Assembly (NCBI GenBank): GCA_963739375.1
Contig: CAVUAF010000005.1
Location: 3,070-67,069, forward strand
Origin: CAVUAF01 sp963739375
GTDB lineage: Bacteria > Acidobacteriota > Terriglobia > Terriglobales > Acidobacteriaceae
Length of the DNA: 64,000 nt
Reading direction: 5' to 3'
Shown here: piece by piece, positions 41,208 to 49,301 of the stretch
Layout of the letters: each line of letters opens with the position of its first letter
How positions within the stretch are numbered: position 1 is the first letter of the stretch
Made by a program: the position numbers and the translations under genes
The notes under the pieces: model-generated
What the model was told of the DNA's origin: nothing
The model's input: only the letters and a program-made list of their open reading frames with translations
Database searches by the model: none

Positions 41208-44176
41208 GGCCGGGGTTGCGGAAAGTAGATCTCCGGCGCTGGTGCACTCCCGAACACCAGCACGGTTCCGTCCGGAAGAACCGTCAGGGTTGCGGCGCCG
41301 TGGACGTACTCCGTGCCTCCGGTCGGCTCGAAGGAATGCAACGACGGGGTATAAAGCTCCGCACTGCGATCGTCGCTGCCGCCCACGACCAGAACCTTGC
41401 CGTTGGGCAGCAGAGCTGCCGCGTGACCGGAACGTGCGACGGCCATCGCGCCGCTGGAAACAAACACTCCACTGACCGGATCGTAGAGCTCCGTGCTTGC
41501 GGTGCGGTAATTAGCGCTGGTATCCACCGTGCCGCCAGCCAGAAGGACGGTGCCGTCGGGCAGCAAAGTGGCGGTGGCGCTCACGCGGTTCGTCATCATC
41601 GACGCGCCAGCAGAGAACGTGGCGGTCACAGGATCGTAGAGTTCCGCGGGTCCAGAGAGGCTGCCGCCGGCGATCAACACCTTGCCGTTGGGCAACAGGG
41701 TGGCAGTATGGAGACAGCGCGGCACCGTCATGCTCCCCACCGCGGAAAAGGTGCCCGTCGCGGAATCGTATTCTTCCGCCGATGAAAGGAGGGAAGCAGG
41801 ATGGTTTGCATCGATGCCGCCGCCAGTGATCAGTACTCTGCCGTTGGGCATCAGCGTCGCCGTGTGCCATGCGCGCGCTGCCGTCATGCTGCCCGTGGGA
41901 GTAATGGTCCCGCTCACGGGGTCGTACAGATCGGCACTGTTGGCCGGAGAAGCATGGCAGCCCGCTAGACTGGTGCAGAACACCTGCGCGAGCCCGCCAG
42001 CAAGCAACACCCTGCCGTCAGGCAAGAGCGTGGCAGTGTGTCCGGAGCGATACGCAGCTGCATCCGACACCATGGTGAGGCTGGCACTGGCAGGGTCGTA
42101 AATCTGGGAAAAACTGAACGGCACCCCTGCGCCGCCGTACAGCAACACAAGGCCGGTAGGAAGGAGTGTGGCGGTGAGTGGATCGAGACTAATAATGCGG
42201 GGGATCGTTGCCCCTGATGCGAAGTACCCGGAGCCCGCAACGGTGACGGTGGAGGTCGCGGTCAAGGGGGGAAGTGACGTGCTGGCCGTCACCGTGTAGG
42301 TGCCGGGCACAGTCGGCGCGGTGAACACCCCGTTGCTGTCGATGCTGCCCGCACTGGCTGACCAGGTGACTGCCAGCGGAAAGGGGTAGCGGTTACTGTA
42401 CGGGTAGGTCACGGTCGTAGTGGCCATGAACGTTCGCTGCAGTCCGGGGCCGAGAATTTCCGCTGTGGGTTGGATCGGAATGGCACCCAACGGCGCGACC
42501 GTGACCGTCCACGTACCGCTCCTGGTGGGGTCGGCAACGGGCGTGGCGACGATATCGTAGGTGCCGGGTTGAAGCGAGGCGGTAAAGGTGACCGTCGCAT
42601 GCCCGAGGAATGGGTCTCCGGCTGTAAGCGCGCTGCTGTTCCAGGTCACACGCTGGTCTGCGGTTCCGCCGACCGCGAGCATCACATAGATATGAGGAAC
42701 GATGGTCTGTTGCGGCACCGCCGAGGGCAGGCCCCGCTCCGCCATAATCGCAATGGTATTCGACGAGCCTGTCGGCGGTCCTATGACGTCCATTACGGCG
42801 GTTGCGCTCTTCGACGGGTCTTGCACGCTCGTGGCAACGATGTGGAAGGTGCCGGTCGCAACCGTGCAGGTGAAGATGCCGTCTGAGGTGATGTGGGCAG
42901 CGGTGCCACCCTCCTGGAGCGACCAGGTAACGCCGGTGTTCACGGTTCCAGTCACCGCCGCGGTAACTCTGGACGCGCCCCCCAGGCAGTACATGCCGAA
43001 AATGAAGTCGATGTGCACGGCCACGTCGGCGACGGTAACGGCCACACTGGCACTCCGGCTTGGGTTCGCCTGCGCTGTGGCCGTGATGTGGAAGATGCCG
43101 GGCCGATTGGGCGCGGTGTAAAGACCAGAAGGGCTGATGGTCCCACCCGCCGCGCCTTCCAGCACCGACCAAGTCACGTCCTGTTGGGAGGCGCCGGTAA
43201 CTCTGGCGGTGAACCTGCGCATCCCGCCTTGCGGCATCGTCGCCGTCGAGTACACCAGGATGGAAACGTCGACAATATTCACCGTCGCCACCGTCACCGT
43301 GGCCACGGTCGACCTGCCCGGGTTCCCCTGGCTGGTGGCCACCACGTGGAACGTGCCGGGCGTGTTGGGAGCGGTGTAAACGCCGCTGGGGTTGATGGTC
43401 CCGCCCGCCGGCCCCTCCTGCACCGACCAAGTCACCGCCGGGTTCACGTGGCCGCTCACAGTGGCGCCGAACGACTGCGTGTCGCCGAAGGCCAGGGTAG
43501 CGGACGGGGGAGAGATCGAAACGGTAACCTCGGACACGGTCACCGTCGCCACCGCCGACTGGTTGGGGTTCGTTTGGCTGGTAGCGATCACGTGGAAGAC
43601 GCCCGCTGCGTTGGGCGCGGTGTAGGTGCCGGCCGGGCTGACGCTTCCGCCCGCCGCGCCCTCCTGCACCGACCATGACACGCCGGTGTGGATAGTGCCG
43701 GTGACGGTTGGGGTGAACGTCTGGGTCCCGCCCTGCGACAGGGAGAGGGTAGCGGGCGAGAGTGAAATCACCACCTCGGACACGGTGATGGTCGCCGTGG
43801 CCGACTTACTGGGGTCGGCCTGGCTGGTAGCTACTACGTGGAATGTGCCCGCCGCGTCGGGCGCGGTGTAGACGCCGGCAGAGTCAATACGTCCTCCCGC
43901 GGTGCCCTCCTGTACCGACCAGGTCACAGCTGTATTCGTGGTTTGGGTGACGATGGCCGAGAAGGTCTGGGACGCGCCCTGCGCCAGGCTGACGGAGGTC
44001 TGGTTGATCGCGATGGAGATGGGAGGTGGCGATGCTGGTGGCTGCGCGCCACCACCGCAGGAAACGCTGGCGGTGATCCCCGCCAGGCCAACCACCACGA
44101 CCAGGCATCGCAGCCTGCGGGCCCGCAGATCGAGCGACCTGCCCGGTATAGTCTTGGGTGACGCCACTACGTACAC
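41204..44176 (-). CDS. large lipoprotein: Ig-like repeats plus C-terminal kelch propeller
   Basis: 990 residues. N-terminal signal with lipobox SVSC (about residue 40) and a Pro-rich linker. Five ~95-residue Ig-like repeats follow; the unit holds TVTWSVQEG.AGG.I...G.YTAP and TFHVVATSQ.DPSKSATATI, strikingly similar between copies 1-4, with a degenerate fifth carrying Cys residues. Two further Ig-like domains run to about residue 650. The C-terminal ~330 residues are kelch-type repeats with HTATLLPDGRVLLAGG, AELYDPVTATFSAGASM and similar units, about six or seven blades. Surface adhesion or matrix function is inferred. The high repeat similarity suggests recent expansion. Confidence 0.85.
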   Translation of the reverse strand: MYVVASPKTIPGRSLDLRARRLRCLVVVVGLAGITASVSCGGGAQPPASPPPISIAINQTSVSLAQGASQTFSAIVTQTTNTAVTWSVQEGTAGGRIDSAGVYTAPDAAGTFHVVATSQADPSKSATATITVSEVVISLSPATLSLSQGGTQTFTPTVTGTIHTGVSWSVQEGAAGGSVSPAGTYTAPNAAGVFHVIATSQTNPNQSAVATVTVSEVTVSISPPSATLAFGDTQSFGATVSGHVNPAVTWSVQEGPAGGTINPSGVYTAPNTPGTFHVVATSQGNPGRSTVATVTVATVNIVDVSILVYSTATMPQGGMRRFTARVTGASQQDVTWSVLEGAAGGTISPSGLYTAPNRPGIFHITATAQANPSRSASVAVTVADVAVHIDFIFGMYCLGGASRVTAAVTGTVNTGVTWSLQEGGTAAHITSDGIFTCTVATGTFHIVATSVQDPSKSATAVMDVIGPPTGSSNTIAIMAERGLPSAVPQQTIVPHIYVMLAVGGTADQRVTWNSSALTAGDPFLGHATVTFTASLQPGTYDIVATPVADPTRSGTWTVTVAPLGAIPIQPTAEILGPGLQRTFMATTTVTYPYSNRYPFPLAVTWSASAGSIDSNGVFTAPTVPGTYTVTASTSLPPLTATSTVTVAGSGYFASGATIPRIISLDPLTATLLPTGLVLLYGGAGVPFSFSQIYDPASASLTMVSDAAAYRSGHTATLLPDGRVLLAGGLAQVFCTSLAGCHASPANSADLYDPVSGTITPTGSMTAARAWHTATLMPNGRVLITGGGIDANHPASLLSSAEEYDSATGTFSAVGSMTVPRCLHTATLLPNGKVLIAGGSLSGPAELYDPVTATFSAGASMMTNRVSATATLLPDGTVLLAGGTVDTSANYRTASTELYDPVSGVFVSSGAMAVARSGHAAALLPNGKVLVVGGSDDRSAELYTPSLHSFEPTGGTEYVHGAATLTVLPDGTVLVFGSAPAPEIYFPQPRP

Positions 44177-44318
44177 ACTGTTCTGCCGACGTTAGTGTTA
44201 ACCCGGGAGTTCGGGCGGTGACTCGCATCACAGGCAATAGTTCTTCATGGGGTGTGCGCGGGCGGGCGGGGCGGTGACGTCACTGCGCGATGGCGGGGGC
44301 GGCGGTAACATCGGCAGC

Positions 44319-44735
44319 ATGACCTTCCAGAAAGAGATCATGATCCAGACAAGTGGACACGGCAGCATGCACGACCTGACCGAGCAGGTGGAGCAGGTAG
44401 TGGAAGCGTCGCGGGTGCGGGCGGGCATGGTGAACGTTTTCAACGTGGGCAGCACGGCGGCGGTGGGCACGCTCGAATACGAGCCGGGCTTGCAGCGCGA
44501 CCTGCCGCAGGTGCTCGACCGTCTGATTCCGCCCAGCCGCGATTATGGCCACGAGCAGGCGTGGCACGACGGCAACGGCCATTCACATCTGCAGGCAACG
44601 CTGCTCGGGCCTGCGGTGACGGTACCGATCCGCGAGGGCAAGCTGCTGCTGGGCACCTGGCAGCAGATCGTGCACCTGGAATGCGACGTGCGGGTACGGC
44701 GGCGCGCGGTGGTGGTGACGGTGTACGGAGAGTGA
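44319..44735 (+). CDS. YjbQ/UPF0047 family protein
   Basis: 138 residues from MTFQKEIMIQTSGHGSMHDL. Family pattern: GMVNVFNVGSTAAVGTLEYE, HEQAWHDGNGHSHLQATLLG, VTVPIREGKLLLGTWQQIVH and ECDVRVRRRAVVVTVYG, including the conserved His cluster thought to bind metal. Some members have thiamin-phosphate-synthase activity in vitro; physiological role uncertain. In most family members the second-strand motif has a Thr where VGS is here. Preceding residues in the open frame are Gly-rich and not part of the gene. Confidence 0.88.
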   Translation: MTFQKEIMIQTSGHGSMHDLTEQVEQVVEASRVRAGMVNVFNVGSTAAVGTLEYEPGLQRDLPQVLDRLIPPSRDYGHEQAWHDGNGHSHLQATLLGPAVTVPIREGKLLLGTWQQIVHLECDVRVRRRAVVVTVYGE

Positions 44736-44737
44736 GT

Positions 44738-44822
44738 GGATTGCCGAATTGCCGAAGTGCCGAATTCTCGAATCGCCGCGGAAGGACAATTCGGCAATCG
44801 GCAGGGCGGCAATTCCGCAATG
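44738..44822. repeat. short phrase repeat with inverted copies (attgccgaattgccgaagtg)
   Basis: gattgccgaattgccgaagt then, after a centre at about 44785, aattcggcaatcggcagg and ggcaattccgc in the inverse sense. Fills the gap between two convergent genes and may serve as a bidirectional terminator. Confidence 0.75.
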
Positions 44823-44823
44823 G

Positions 44824-45306
44824 CTAGAACGGAATGTCTTCGTCGGTGATGCCGCCGGTCTGGGCGAACTCGTCGGCGGGAGCAGCTTTCGGCGCGCTGC
44901 TGCTGCCAGCGGAAGCAGGCCGGGCCCGGCTGGTGCCGCCACCTTCGTCGCCGCCGCCGGAGCCGGCATCGCCACGGCTGCTCAAGAGGACCAGGTCCTG
45001 GGCGACGATCTCCGTCATGTACTTCTTTTGGCCGCTCTGCTGGTCGTCCCAGGAGTGGGTCTGGATGCGGCCCTCGATGTACACCTTGCCGCCCTTCTTG
45101 AGATACTCGCCGCAAATCTCGGCCAGGCGGGCCCAGGCCACGATGTTGTGCCACTCGGTGCGGTCCTGCCAGTTGCCCTCTTTGTCCTTGTAGCGTTCGT
45201 TGGTGGCCAGGGAGAACTTGGCGATGGCCGTGCCTTGCGGCGTGTATTTCACTTCCGGGTCCTTGCCCAGATTGCCGATCAGGATGGCTTTGTTGACGCT
45301 CTTCAT
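44824..45306 (-). CDS. ssb: single-stranded DNA-binding protein
   Basis: 160 residues. OB-fold from MKSVNKAILIGNLGKDPEVK, with FSLATNERYKDKEGNWQDRT, EWHNIVAWARLAEICGEYLK and GKVYIEGRIQTHSW. A Gly/Ser/Pro-rich linker (~110-150) leads to the acidic tip DEDIPF that binds SSB partner proteins. Normal bacterial SSB length. Monocistronic here. Confidence 0.97.
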   Translation of the reverse strand: MKSVNKAILIGNLGKDPEVKYTPQGTAIAKFSLATNERYKDKEGNWQDRTEWHNIVAWARLAEICGEYLKKGGKVYIEGRIQTHSWDDQQSGQKKYMTEIVAQDLVLLSSRGDAGSGGGDEGGGTSRARPASAGSSSAPKAAPADEFAQTGGITDEDIPF

Positions 45307-45405
45307 GGGCCGCTCCGCAGATGAGAATGAGCGAGCACTATAGCAGCTTCAGGCGGCGGGGACGAGCGAATCCGGGGCGGCGGCGGGCATTGTTATAATG
45401 CCGGC

Positions 45406-45780
45406 ATGGCGACCACGGAAACGCCCGGCCGCGGCATGGTGCCGGTGGAGATGAAGCAGGAGCCGCGCTCCAAGGGCCAGAACTATCCGCGCAAGAAGAA
45501 GCCGAAGGAGCTGGCGGTGATCACCGAGTGCTGCACCGGCTGCGCTGGGTCGCCGGCGTGCGTCGAGTATTGCCCGGTGGAAGACTGCATGTTCTGGGTG
45601 CCGGACGAAGGCCATCCCCCGTTTGGGCGCATCGACGTGGATCCCATCCTGTGCATCGGGTGCAAGAAGTGCACCAGCAAGGGCCCTGACGGCGCGTTTC
45701 TGGACGGCTGCCCGTGGGACGCCATCGTCATGGTGGCGACGGAGGAAGTGGAAGAAGTCGTCGGCACGATGCCGTACTAG
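45406..45780 (+). CDS. 2[4Fe-4S]-type ferredoxin
   Basis: 124 residues. The first cluster-binding set is ECCTGCAGSPACVEYCPVED and the second PILCIGCKKC...DGCPWDAI; eight or more Cys residues fit two clusters, with an insert of about 25 residues between the halves. A basic N-terminal extension (PRSKGQNYPRKKKPKE) is unusual for a soluble ferredoxin and may aid docking. Partner unknown. Confidence 0.85.
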   Translation: MATTETPGRGMVPVEMKQEPRSKGQNYPRKKKPKELAVITECCTGCAGSPACVEYCPVEDCMFWVPDEGHPPFGRIDVDPILCIGCKKCTSKGPDGAFLDGCPWDAIVMVATEEVEEVVGTMPY

Positions 45781-45786
45781 AAGCAG

Positions 45787-45822
45787 TTGTCGGTTGCCGG
45801 TTGTCAGTTGCCAGTTGTCAGG
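45787..45822. repeat. short phrase repeat (gttgtcggttgccggttgtc type)
   Basis: Four drifting ttgtcagttgcc units in the gap between convergent genes. Confidence 0.7.
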
Positions 45823-45828
45823 ACCGAC

Positions 45829-46716
45829 CTAGCGCGCCCGGCGCAGAATCTCCTTCTCCGTCTCCGCTGCCTGTTGAGCAATCCGCTCGCCCAGCTCCGC
45901 TCCCTTGGATTTGTACTGGCGCACCAGTGGCAGGTCGTCCTTCGTCCCGATGACATAGAGTGCGCGCAGCGCCTCCCAGGCCTGTTCCGGGCCGGGAGTG
46001 ATGACGCCGAGTGGGGCGCCGCTCGCCACCGTGTCCCCGATTTTCATCGCGACCGATTGCACCTTGCCGGTGATGGGCGCGCGCACGTCCTGGGTGGCGC
46101 CGTCGGTTTCGAGTTGCGCGAGCATGGTGCCGCTGCGGATGGGTTCGCCGGGATTCGCTAGGGCGCGCACGCGACCGGCAGCGGGCGCAGTGATGGTGAC
46201 GGGCTGAAGCATGGCGACGACCTGGTCGTGGCCGGCGGGGTCGCCGAAGCTGACCAGCGAGAGCGCGGCGTTGCTGCGCACGTTCATGCTGGGGTCGGCG
46301 AGCATGCGCCGCAGGGCGTCGTGAAACTCGGCGCGCGACGGGTCCTGGCCCATGATCCAGGCGTCGGTGTTGCGGATCTCGTCCACCGGATGCTGCGCCA
46401 GCCGCACCACGTCGGGGTACCACTGCGCGACGCGCGGCGAGGCGCCGGCTTGGTGCGCCCGCGCCATGCGCTCGCCGATCTGCACCAAGGCATGCTGGAT
46501 GTGGCGGGGCTTGGTGTTGTCGCGGAGGTACGCGGTGATTTCGCCGTCGGTGAGGGGGCGGCCGAACCAGGTGCTGCGCCAGAAGAGAAAAGGCAAGAGC
46601 ACGATGGCCCAGGCGGTCAGGAAAAAGAGCAGGCGGGTGCGCGTCCGCATGCGCGGCCTGGGCGGGTCGAGGGTGGGGGCGGGAGTCGCGGTCATGTCAG
46701 GGTTCGACATCGGCAT
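45829..46716 (-). CDS. membrane protein with HEAT-like repeats and a biotinyl/lipoyl-type domain
   Basis: Up to 295 residues. One membrane segment at about 28-45 (LLFFLTAWAIVLLPFLFW), an all-helical HEAT-like part (IRNTDAWIMGQDPSRAEFHD, NVRSNAALSLVSFGDP), a lipoyl-like hammerhead (VTITAPAAGRVRALANPGEP, DVRAPITGKVQSVAMKIGDT) and a final helical segment. The lysine of true biotinyl domains is absent, so it resembles efflux-adaptor barrel-sandwich domains. I give the longest start; ATGs at 46710 and 46695 are equally possible and no clear ribosome site decides. Placed with cytochrome-oxidase-related genes; function unknown. Confidence 0.65.
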   Translation of the reverse strand: MPMSNPDMTATPAPTLDPPRPRMRTRTRLLFFLTAWAIVLLPFLFWRSTWFGRPLTDGEITAYLRDNTKPRHIQHALVQIGERMARAHQAGASPRVAQWYPDVVRLAQHPVDEIRNTDAWIMGQDPSRAEFHDALRRMLADPSMNVRSNAALSLVSFGDPAGHDQVVAMLQPVTITAPAAGRVRALANPGEPIRSGTMLAQLETDGATQDVRAPITGKVQSVAMKIGDTVASGAPLGVITPGPEQAWEALRALYVIGTKDDLPLVRQYKSKGAELGERIAQQAAETEKEILRRAR

Positions 46717-46963
46717 CGAGGACGCGGGGCTGCTCCAGGTAATGCGACACGGCGTATTGCGCCAGCAACGGCGTGCTCAGCTTGACCTCCGCCGGCCACC
46801 ACTCGCCGGCGGGATGTGGCGCGTCGGCAGCATGACGGCAGCGGCTGCCACCGAGTGTGGGACCAAAGCTGGCGGCGAGCGCTTCGTCATAATGCTTGAT
46901 CTCGCGCCAGGCAGCGTCGCCGAGGGTGCCGGAGATGTCGATTTTGAGGCGAACAAGAGGCAT
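46697..46963 (-). CDS. short conserved-looking protein, unknown function
   Basis: 88 residues, MPLVRLKIDISGTLGDAAWR...EIKHYDEAL, then a His/Pro-rich part and SHYLEQPRVLDADVEP. Soluble, no motifs recognised. Its stop lies at or within the start region of the HEAT/lipoyl gene, so the two are coupled. Confidence 0.5.
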   Translation of the reverse strand: MPLVRLKIDISGTLGDAAWREIKHYDEALAASFGPTLGGSRCRHAADAPHPAGEWWPAEVKLSTPLLAQYAVSHYLEQPRVLDADVEP

Positions 46964-46967
46964 GCAA

Positions 46968-47000
46968 AGCGTCGTTGGTCGTTGGTCTTTGGTCGTTGGC
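46968..47000. repeat. short phrase repeat (gtcgttggtcgttggtcttt type)
   Basis: Same phrase as 28595-28667, here without the inverted arm; between two minus-strand genes. Confidence 0.7.
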
Positions 47001-47015
47001 CGCGGGGCTAAACCC

Positions 47016-47441
47016 CTAGCTGCGAAAGAGATGGTACAGCATCAGGTAGATGACCACGCCGGTGATGGAAACGTACATCCAGATGGGGTAGGTCCAGCGG
47101 GCGAGGGCGCGGTGGCGGGCGAAGCGCGCGCGCAGGCCGAGCGTCAGCGTCACCAGCGCCAGCGGCGGCACGGTGGCGGCGAGCAGGGTGTGGCTGATCA
47201 GAATCGTGAAGTAAAGCGGGCGCACCCAGCCGTGGCCCTGGAAGCGCACGCTGCCGACGTGCAGGTGGTAGTAGACGTAGGAGACGAAGAAGATGGCCGA
47301 GGTGCAGACGGCGGCGATCATGCAGGCGCGGTGGGCGGCGATTTTGCCGCGGCGGATCAGGGTGCGTCCAGTGACGAGCAGGAACGCGCTGGTGGCATTC
47401 AGCACGGCATTGAGGGCGGGAAAGAGCGAGTAGTCGGTCAT
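47016..47441 (-). CDS. DUF420 (CtaM/YozB-like) membrane protein
   Basis: 141 residues, four membrane segments. DUF420 landmarks: LNATSAFLLVTGRTLIRRGK, AHRACMIAA, VYYHLHVG and LYFTILISHTLLAATVPPLA, with conserved His residues in each helix, and a basic RRARWTYPIWMYVS-type end. CtaM in Gram-positive bacteria is needed for haem-copper oxidase maturation. Here the gene begins one base after the ABC permease stop and lies downstream of ctaA and ctaB, which supports the same role. Confidence 0.88.
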   Translation of the reverse strand: MTDYSLFPALNAVLNATSAFLLVTGRTLIRRGKIAAHRACMIAAVCTSAIFFVSYVYYHLHVGSVRFQGHGWVRPLYFTILISHTLLAATVPPLALVTLTLGLRARFARHRALARWTYPIWMYVSITGVVIYLMLYHLFRS

Positions 47442-48203
47442 CTAGGCGGCCGGCCGCGTGGTCCGGCGGTTGGCCAGGACGAAGGAGAGCGCAAACAGCA
47501 CCGCGCTGAAGCCGCCGAGCACCGCCAGCGAGAGCGCCAGTGGGAATCCCGCGGATGCGCCGGGATACATCAGGTTGCGCAACGATTCGACGCCATAGGT
47601 AAGCGGGTTGGCGAGCATCAGGACGCGCACCCAGCCGGAGGCGCCGGTCAGGGGAAACAGCGCGCCCGACAGCAGCCACAGCGGGATCATGAACAGGTTG
47701 ACGATGCCGTGAAAGGCGGCGGTGGAGTCCATCGGCCAGGCGATGGCGAAGCCGAGCGCGGTCAGGGCAAAGGAAACCAGCGCCACCACCACCACCGTCA
47801 GGAACAGGCGGACGAGCGTGAAGTGGACGCCGACGAACGGCGCGAACACCAGGAAGACCAGGCCCTGGGCGGTGGCGAGCGTGGTACCGCCAAGCACCTT
47901 CCCCAGCACGATCACCGAGCGGCTCACCGGCGCCACCAACACCGTCAGCAGGAAGCCTTCCTTGCGGTCCTCGATCACCGACATCATGGTGAAGATGCTG
48001 GTGAAGAGCACGATCATGATGAGGGCGCCGGGAAAAAAGTAGTCGAGGTAGTGCTGCGACGAGCCGCCGCGGAAGGAGGTGCCGAAGCCGGAGCCGATCA
48101 CCAGCCAGAAGAGTACGGGCGAGAGGATGACGCCGGCGACGCGGGCCTTGTTGCGGTAGAAGCGCACAATCTCGCGCCACCAGAGGGAGGAGGCGGCGCG
48201 CAA
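47442..48203 (-). CDS. ABC-2 type transporter permease
   Basis: 253 residues, six membrane segments, ABC2_membrane family: LWWREIVRFYRNKARVAGVI, FFPGALIMIVLFTSIFTMMS, EDRKEGFLLTVLVAPVSRS and GLGFAIAWPMDSTAAFHGIV-like helices. The only standard start is a TTG at 48203. The same frame is open back to the TAG stop of the ATPase gene (48294-48296) with about 30 residues and no ATG or GTG, so initiation may use an unusual codon upstream. Pairs with the ATPase upstream as an exporter. Confidence 0.85.
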   Translation of the reverse strand: MRAASSLWWREIVRFYRNKARVAGVILSPVLFWLVIGSGFGTSFRGGSSQHYLDYFFPGALIMIVLFTSIFTMMSVIEDRKEGFLLTVLVAPVSRSVIVLGKVLGGTTLATAQGLVFLVFAPFVGVHFTLVRLFLTVVVVALVSFALTALGFAIAWPMDSTAAFHGIVNLFMIPLWLLSGALFPLTGASGWVRVLMLANPLTYGVESLRNLMYPGASAGFPLALSLAVLGGFSAVLFALSFVLANRRTTRPAA

Positions 48204-48293
48204 CGCAAACGACGCGGCGACGGGAGCTTCCGGTCGTGCAGCCGTGCGCGCGGAAGATAGCGTGGATGTTTGTGTGGTGGCGATGATTCGATT

Positions 48294-49298
48294 CTATCCT
48301 GCGGGGGCGGGGTTTTCATCGCTCCAGAAGCGATGCCCGGTGCGATGGATGAAGACGTCTTCGAGCGACGGTTTGCTGACGGAAACCGACTGGATGTCGC
48401 CGGGGAAGGCTTCCACGACGTCGGGCACAAAGCGGTGCCCCTGGGCGCGCTCGAGCCGCACCTTGCCGTCGAGCACCTGGGCGTCCACGCCGAAGCGCTG
48501 CTGGAGGCGGGTGGCAAGCGAGGCAGGATCGCCGCTGGTTTCCAGCACGATGACGTCGCCGCCGATCTCGCGCTTGAGGTCGGCGGGCGTGCCGAGCGCC
48601 ACCAGCCGCCCATGGCTGAGGATGGCGAGCCGGTCACAGTGCTCGGCTTCCTCCATGAGGTGGGTGGTGACCACCACCGTCATGTGCTGCTCGCTGCGGA
48701 GCTGGTCGAGGTAGAGCCAAAGGTCGCGGCGCGCGCCGGGATCGAGCCCGGTGGTGGGCTCGTCGAGCAGGAGCACCGAGGGGTGGTGGAGCAGCCCGGC
48801 GGCCAGTTGCACGCGGCGCTGCATGCCGCCGGAGAGCTTCTCGACGTGCTCGTCGGCGCGGTCGCTGAGGCCGACGCGGCGCAGCATCTCGGTGATGCGC
48901 TGCCGCAAGGTGGCGCCGCTCAGACCGTAGAGGTGGCCGGTGTGCTTCAGGTTCTCGGCGGCGGTGAGCTTCACGTCGACACTCTGCTGCTGATGCACGA
49001 TGCCGATCACGCGGCGCACGCCGACGGGATCGCGCGCGGCGTCGTGGCCGAGGATGATGGCCGCGCCGCGCGACGGCAGCATGAGCGTGGAGAGGATGCG
49101 GAAGACCGTGGTCTTGCCGCTGCCGTTGGGGCCGAGCAGGCCGAAGATCTCGCCGGCGGCGACGGTGAAGGAAACGTCGTCGAGCGCGGTGCGCGCGCCA
49201 TAGCGGTGGGTCAGATTGCGAACGGAGATGACGGCGGCGGCGGCTGCGCCCTCTTCGCGGGCGGGGTCAAGATTCGGCGTGATGGCCGAAGGAGTCAC
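48294..49298 (-). CDS. ABC transporter ATP-binding protein (ABC-2/DrrA type)
   Basis: 334 residues. Walker A LLGPNGSGKTT, Q-loop HQQQSVDVKLTAAEN, signature LSGGMQRRVQLAAGL, Walker B VLLLDEPTTGLDPG and H-loop VVVTTHLMEEAEHCD. The C-terminal ~100-residue extension with PSLEDVFIHRTG is typical of DrrA/CcmA-like exporters. It sits directly between ctaB (4 bp gap) and the permease, in the oxidase-maturation run; the substrate is unknown but its position suggests a link to haem A or copper handling. Confidence 0.92.
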   Translation of the reverse strand: MTPSAITPNLDPAREEGAAAAAVISVRNLTHRYGARTALDDVSFTVAAGEIFGLLGPNGSGKTTVFRILSTLMLPSRGAAIILGHDAARDPVGVRRVIGIVHQQQSVDVKLTAAENLKHTGHLYGLSGATLRQRITEMLRRVGLSDRADEHVEKLSGGMQRRVQLAAGLLHHPSVLLLDEPTTGLDPGARRDLWLYLDQLRSEQHMTVVVTTHLMEEAEHCDRLAILSHGRLVALGTPADLKREIGGDVIVLETSGDPASLATRLQQRFGVDAQVLDGKVRLERAQGHRFVPDVVEAFPGDIQSVSVSKPSLEDVFIHRTGHRFWSDENPAPAG

Positions 49299-49301
49299 GC
49301 T

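Noticed and set aside
44247..44318. N-terminal extension of the YjbQ protein
   Set aside because: Gly-rich residues without homology; MTFQKEI at 44319 matches the family start.
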